Below, in pieces: positions 61,590 through 64,000 of a DNA stretch of 64,000 bases (position 1 is the first letter of the stretch; each line of letters opens with the position of its first letter). The notes beneath the pieces were generated by a model. The model worked only from the letters and a program-made list of their open reading frames with translations. It did not search any database and had not been told where the DNA came from. This stretch comes from Theristus sp. LFF4_11 (taxonomy: Eukaryota; Nematoda; Chromadorea; Monhysterida; Xyalidae): NCBI GenBank assembly GCA_030248135.1, contig JASANC010005762.1:1-64000 (forward strand). Direction: 5' to 3'. Made by a program: the position numbers and the translations under genes.

Positions 61590-62760
61590 ATGGCAAGTCT
61601 AATGGCGAGATGTGCGCGTGCCGATTGCTCACAACTATTGCTCGTGATCTCGGTTATGGCCGTTTGTGCAGCCAGTGCCGTGGCCGCTTACAGTGACCCT
61701 GGTGAGCCTCAAAAACATTGATGATTGCTGTTTTGCGTATTAGTTCTCCAAGCTTACGAAGATTAGCACTTAGCACAAGCTTCATTAAAGGCCCGTTTAT
61801 ACCTGACGTATGCAGACGTACGTACGTCAGGTAGGAACGATAGTATCAATAACGCGAGACCCAGTGATGTGACGTGCCGTACATGCATACTAAAAAGCTG
61901 CCATGTTTAACCGGCCATACCGTACGCTTGTATGAACGGCAGTATGCAATAACACGAGACCTAAAGTGACGTGACGTGCCGTGTCGTATGCGCATACGTC
62001 AGGTATGAACGGGCCTTTACTCTGCTCCAGACAACGGTCAGCCAACCTCCAACCAATCAATGTCCTCAATTCAAAAGCAGTCAATCAGCGAACACACCGA
62101 AAAAAATGTCCGAACTCGTGTCCGGTGGCGTGTCTTGCGTCGTGTCCTCTGTCACGTGCGATATCCCGAAAATGATATTTTCAGTTCATTTTTCGGGACA
62201 GGACACGACGCGAATGACGGACACAACACGGGACACCAGTTCGGTGATTTTGTTTTCCAACGTTCACAGGTCAGTACGAATTATACACGGTCGATGGGCA
62301 ACCCCTTTCACCCGAACAACATCAACAGGTGCGACGCTGGGTGAAGCTGCTGAAGAAAGCGCAAAGGCCGTTCATGACCGGCGGTTCGTTTTTTATTTTG
62401 CTTTCGCACAAAAGTCAACACTTTGGTCAACATTTTGGTCAACAATTTGCCCACCGTAACCAACGGATTTTCACTGCATCTTTCTAAACGGCAAACAGAA
62501 GAAAAACTGCAACGGTCTCACATTTGCGCAGCATTCCCAAAACAAAATCAAATGCTGAAAACCGCCTCAAAACACATTCGCCCGGCCCTTCATCGTTGTT
62601 ATTTTGCACAAATGTTCAAGGTCTCTACGGTAAACGCGGCGATCTGCCGATGGTTGGCGGCATCTACGGCAAACGCGGCGGCGGGCTTCCCATGTCCGGA
62701 CACATGTACGGACGAAAACGATCAAACGTACCAATGCAGGGCAGCATGTATGGCAAATGA
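61590..62760 (+). CDS. NLP-10-like neuropeptide precursor (four xPMxGxxY-amide peptides)
   Basis: Exons: 61590-61701, 62270-62383, 62621-62760, giving 121 aa. Exon 1 encodes a signal peptide (QLLLVISVMAVCAASAVAA). Exon 2 has a spacer, a KK site, then AQRPFMTG. Exon 3 completes GLYGKR and adds GDLPMVGGIYGKR, GGGLPMSGHMYGRKR and SNVPMQGSMYGK before the stop. Each peptide ends Tyr-Gly-basic, predicting Tyr-amide. C. elegans NLP-10 peptides (AIPFNGGMY type) share the P-F/M-x-G-G-M/L/I-Y core, so I assign it to that family on motif grounds. The last peptide ends in a single Lys directly before the stop. A putative acceptor TTTCCAG lies about 48 bp upstream of the ATG. RYamide and luqin were considered and do not fit. 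Confidence 0.8.
61788..62018. mobile_element. MITE with AAGGCCCGTTTATACCTGACG ends (family D)
   Basis: AAGGCCCGTTTATACCTGACG at the left is mirrored by CGTCAGGTATGAACGGGCCTT at the right. Both sides contain ACGTACG or CGTGACGTG repeats. The TTA flank suggests a PIF/Harbinger-like 3-bp target. It lies in the first intron of the NLP-10-like gene and is related to 24616-24812. Confidence 0.65.
62106..62172 (+). repeat. Dispersed GTGTCC repeat (family E), copy 2
   Basis: GTCCGAACTCGTGTCCGGTG then GCGTGTCTTGCGTCGTGTCC, matching 46783-46846 in reverse. A partly inverted partner (GGGACAGGACACGACGCG) follows at about 62195-62215, making a hairpin. It lies in intron 1 of the NLP-10-like gene. Confidence 0.5.
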
Positions 62761-63595
62761 ATTCAGTTAGGCCCATTCATACCGGCTTCTTTATGCGATC
62801 CTGTTTCGCCCAATTCTCGGATCTCTCTGTTCAGCTGTGTGTTGTTGCAAACCCCTGCCAGATTGTGATCATGATGATGCCAAACACTACACGATTCTTG
62901 CGACAGATTGCTGGTGTGAGCGTGCAGGTGTTGGGACGCTCAGAAAAAATGGCAGCGGAGTTTTGTCCATGAAGGAATTTGACTTGTACCATTTTTTCTG
63001 AGTCGGGCATTGATTGATGGATACACACTGAGAAAAAATGCCAAGTACACTGGACCAACTTTATCAGTGGACATTTACTGACCAAGTTGGTTCAGTTTCT
63101 TGGTCAGTATTTTTGCTTCTCAGTTCCCTGCATCATCGTCAGGCAAAATTGTCTCACTTCTAACCGACAGCTTAGAAAAACTGGACGCTACATCTGCAAT
63201 CTAGCTTAGGCCGAATCTCTCACAATCTTTGAATCTCAAAACACAACCTAAAGCACATTTTGACACGTTTCTTTTTTCTGTCAGACTGTCTGGCGCACAA
63301 TTTGTGAATATTGATATTCGATTCAAGATTATATGAACAAAAAAAAACGTTTTCTTCTGCTGTGCATGAGTGACACGTTGCAATACAATAAACGATGATG
63401 TCGTGCTTGTCTGTATGAGGTGTATGTAGTCTGCCTTGGATGAAACAAATCAATTTTAGTTCAAGTTGTATTGATGGTTCCTGAAACAATCCTCACGAAT
63501 CGTGTCGTTTTGTTTATGACGATCACGATTGAAAAGTTCCATTTCGTCAGTAGCACATTTCAATTCCGACATCACTTTTCACCAGAATACTTCAC
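62761..63595. other. 3' flank of the NLP-10-like gene
   Basis: A family D fragment (TTAGGCCCATTCATACC) lies directly after the stop codon. A candidate AATAAA is at 63387-63392. I see no other gene. Confidence 0.45.
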
Positions 63596-63765
63596 CACAG
63601 TCGAACTCTGAATTATAGGGAATCAGCTGATTGGTTGGCGACTACGGTGTGCATGCTTTCTGTGCAAACCAAACTCCACCCCGACAGCAATGCCTGCACA
63701 GAAAACCTGCATTACGTGACAACCAACCAATCAGCGGATTCCCTATAATTCAGAGTTCGACTGTC
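63596..63765. mobile_element. Pogo-like MITE (family C), right-most copy
   Basis: A clear hairpin from ACAGTCGAACTCTGAATTA to TAATTCAGAGTTCGACTGT, with GGGAATCAGCTGATTGG and CCAATCAGCGGATTCCC inside and the GCAAACCAAACTCC core. The rest of the window to 64000 shows no gene. Confidence 0.75.
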
Positions 63766-64000
63766 GAGTATGTCTGCCAAAGAACAAACAAACAAAAAAC
63801 GCAAAAAAAACGAAATCAAGCATACTGGATTGACATAGAAATAGAATTATGGGCACAAGACGAGATTGTGTTGACGAAAAAAAGAAAAAACGTAAACCCT
63901 CATAGTGAATCGCAAAATTGACATTGGAATTTTACTAACACAAAATAAATAAAAAAGCAATTATTTCACCGTAACCTCGTGAGCAAGCTGGCCCAAGCAG

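Noticed and set aside
61590..62760. RYamide, luqin or allatostatin-A identity for the neuropeptide gene
   Set aside because: There is no RY-amide, RF-amide or FGL-amide end. The PMxGGxY pattern fits NLP-10 better.

Overview
This is a eukaryotic nuclear window. Genes are split by GT-AG introns of roughly 80 to 1,900 bp, exons are short with family-consistent phases, DNA is AT-rich, and many small terminal-inverted-repeat elements sit between genes and in introns. Three signals suggest an ecdysozoan animal close to nematodes: a PDF precursor whose peptides start SNAELIN as in nematode PDF-1, a neuropeptide gene of the NLP-10 type (xPMxGxxY-amide), and a CLEC16A gene followed on the same strand by GPN1, the order of gop-1 and gop-2 in the C. 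elegans gro-1 operon as I recall it. A tardigrade or another non-arthropod ecdysozoan cannot be excluded.

Layout. 0-5 kb is a transposon nest: a G-rich hairpin element, three copies of a 740-bp hAT-like MITE, and a 1.8-kb hAT-like element inserted in one of them and carrying an RT remnant. 5.2-12.3 kb (+) is an LRRFIP-family coiled-coil gene with 13 exons. 12.3-17.2 kb is intergenic. 17.2-19.0 kb (+) is a PDF precursor encoding three related amidated peptides, with a CRE-like pentanucleotide array in its last intron. 19.7-20.4 kb is another nested hAT-type remnant. 20.8-31.2 kb (+) is CLEC16A/ema/gop-1, with 22 exons and 1,067 aa. 32.2-35.4 kb (+) is GPN1/gop-2, with 10 exons, 391 aa and a probable GC-AG intron. 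38.1-43.0 kb (+) is a BTB-BACK protein like Drosophila gprs; its last intron holds a 194-codon antisense ORF between 245-bp direct repeats. 43.5-47.7 kb (-) is a CCK/sulfakinin-type receptor with 7 exons and 682 aa, convergent with gprs. 47.7-61.6 kb has no recognisable gene. 61.6-62.8 kb (+) is the NLP-10-like neuropeptide precursor.

Functional picture. Two neuropeptide precursors and one neuropeptide GPCR lie among housekeeping genes (endosome/mitophagy CLEC16A, RNA polymerase II import factor GPN1, the Toll/actin-linked coiled coil LRRFIP). Nothing shows that the peptides act on this receptor. All multi-exon models were joined by hand, and each coding sum is a multiple of three. That supports the models, but no transcript data were available. 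Repeat families were recognised by eye, several of them from perfect target-site duplications.
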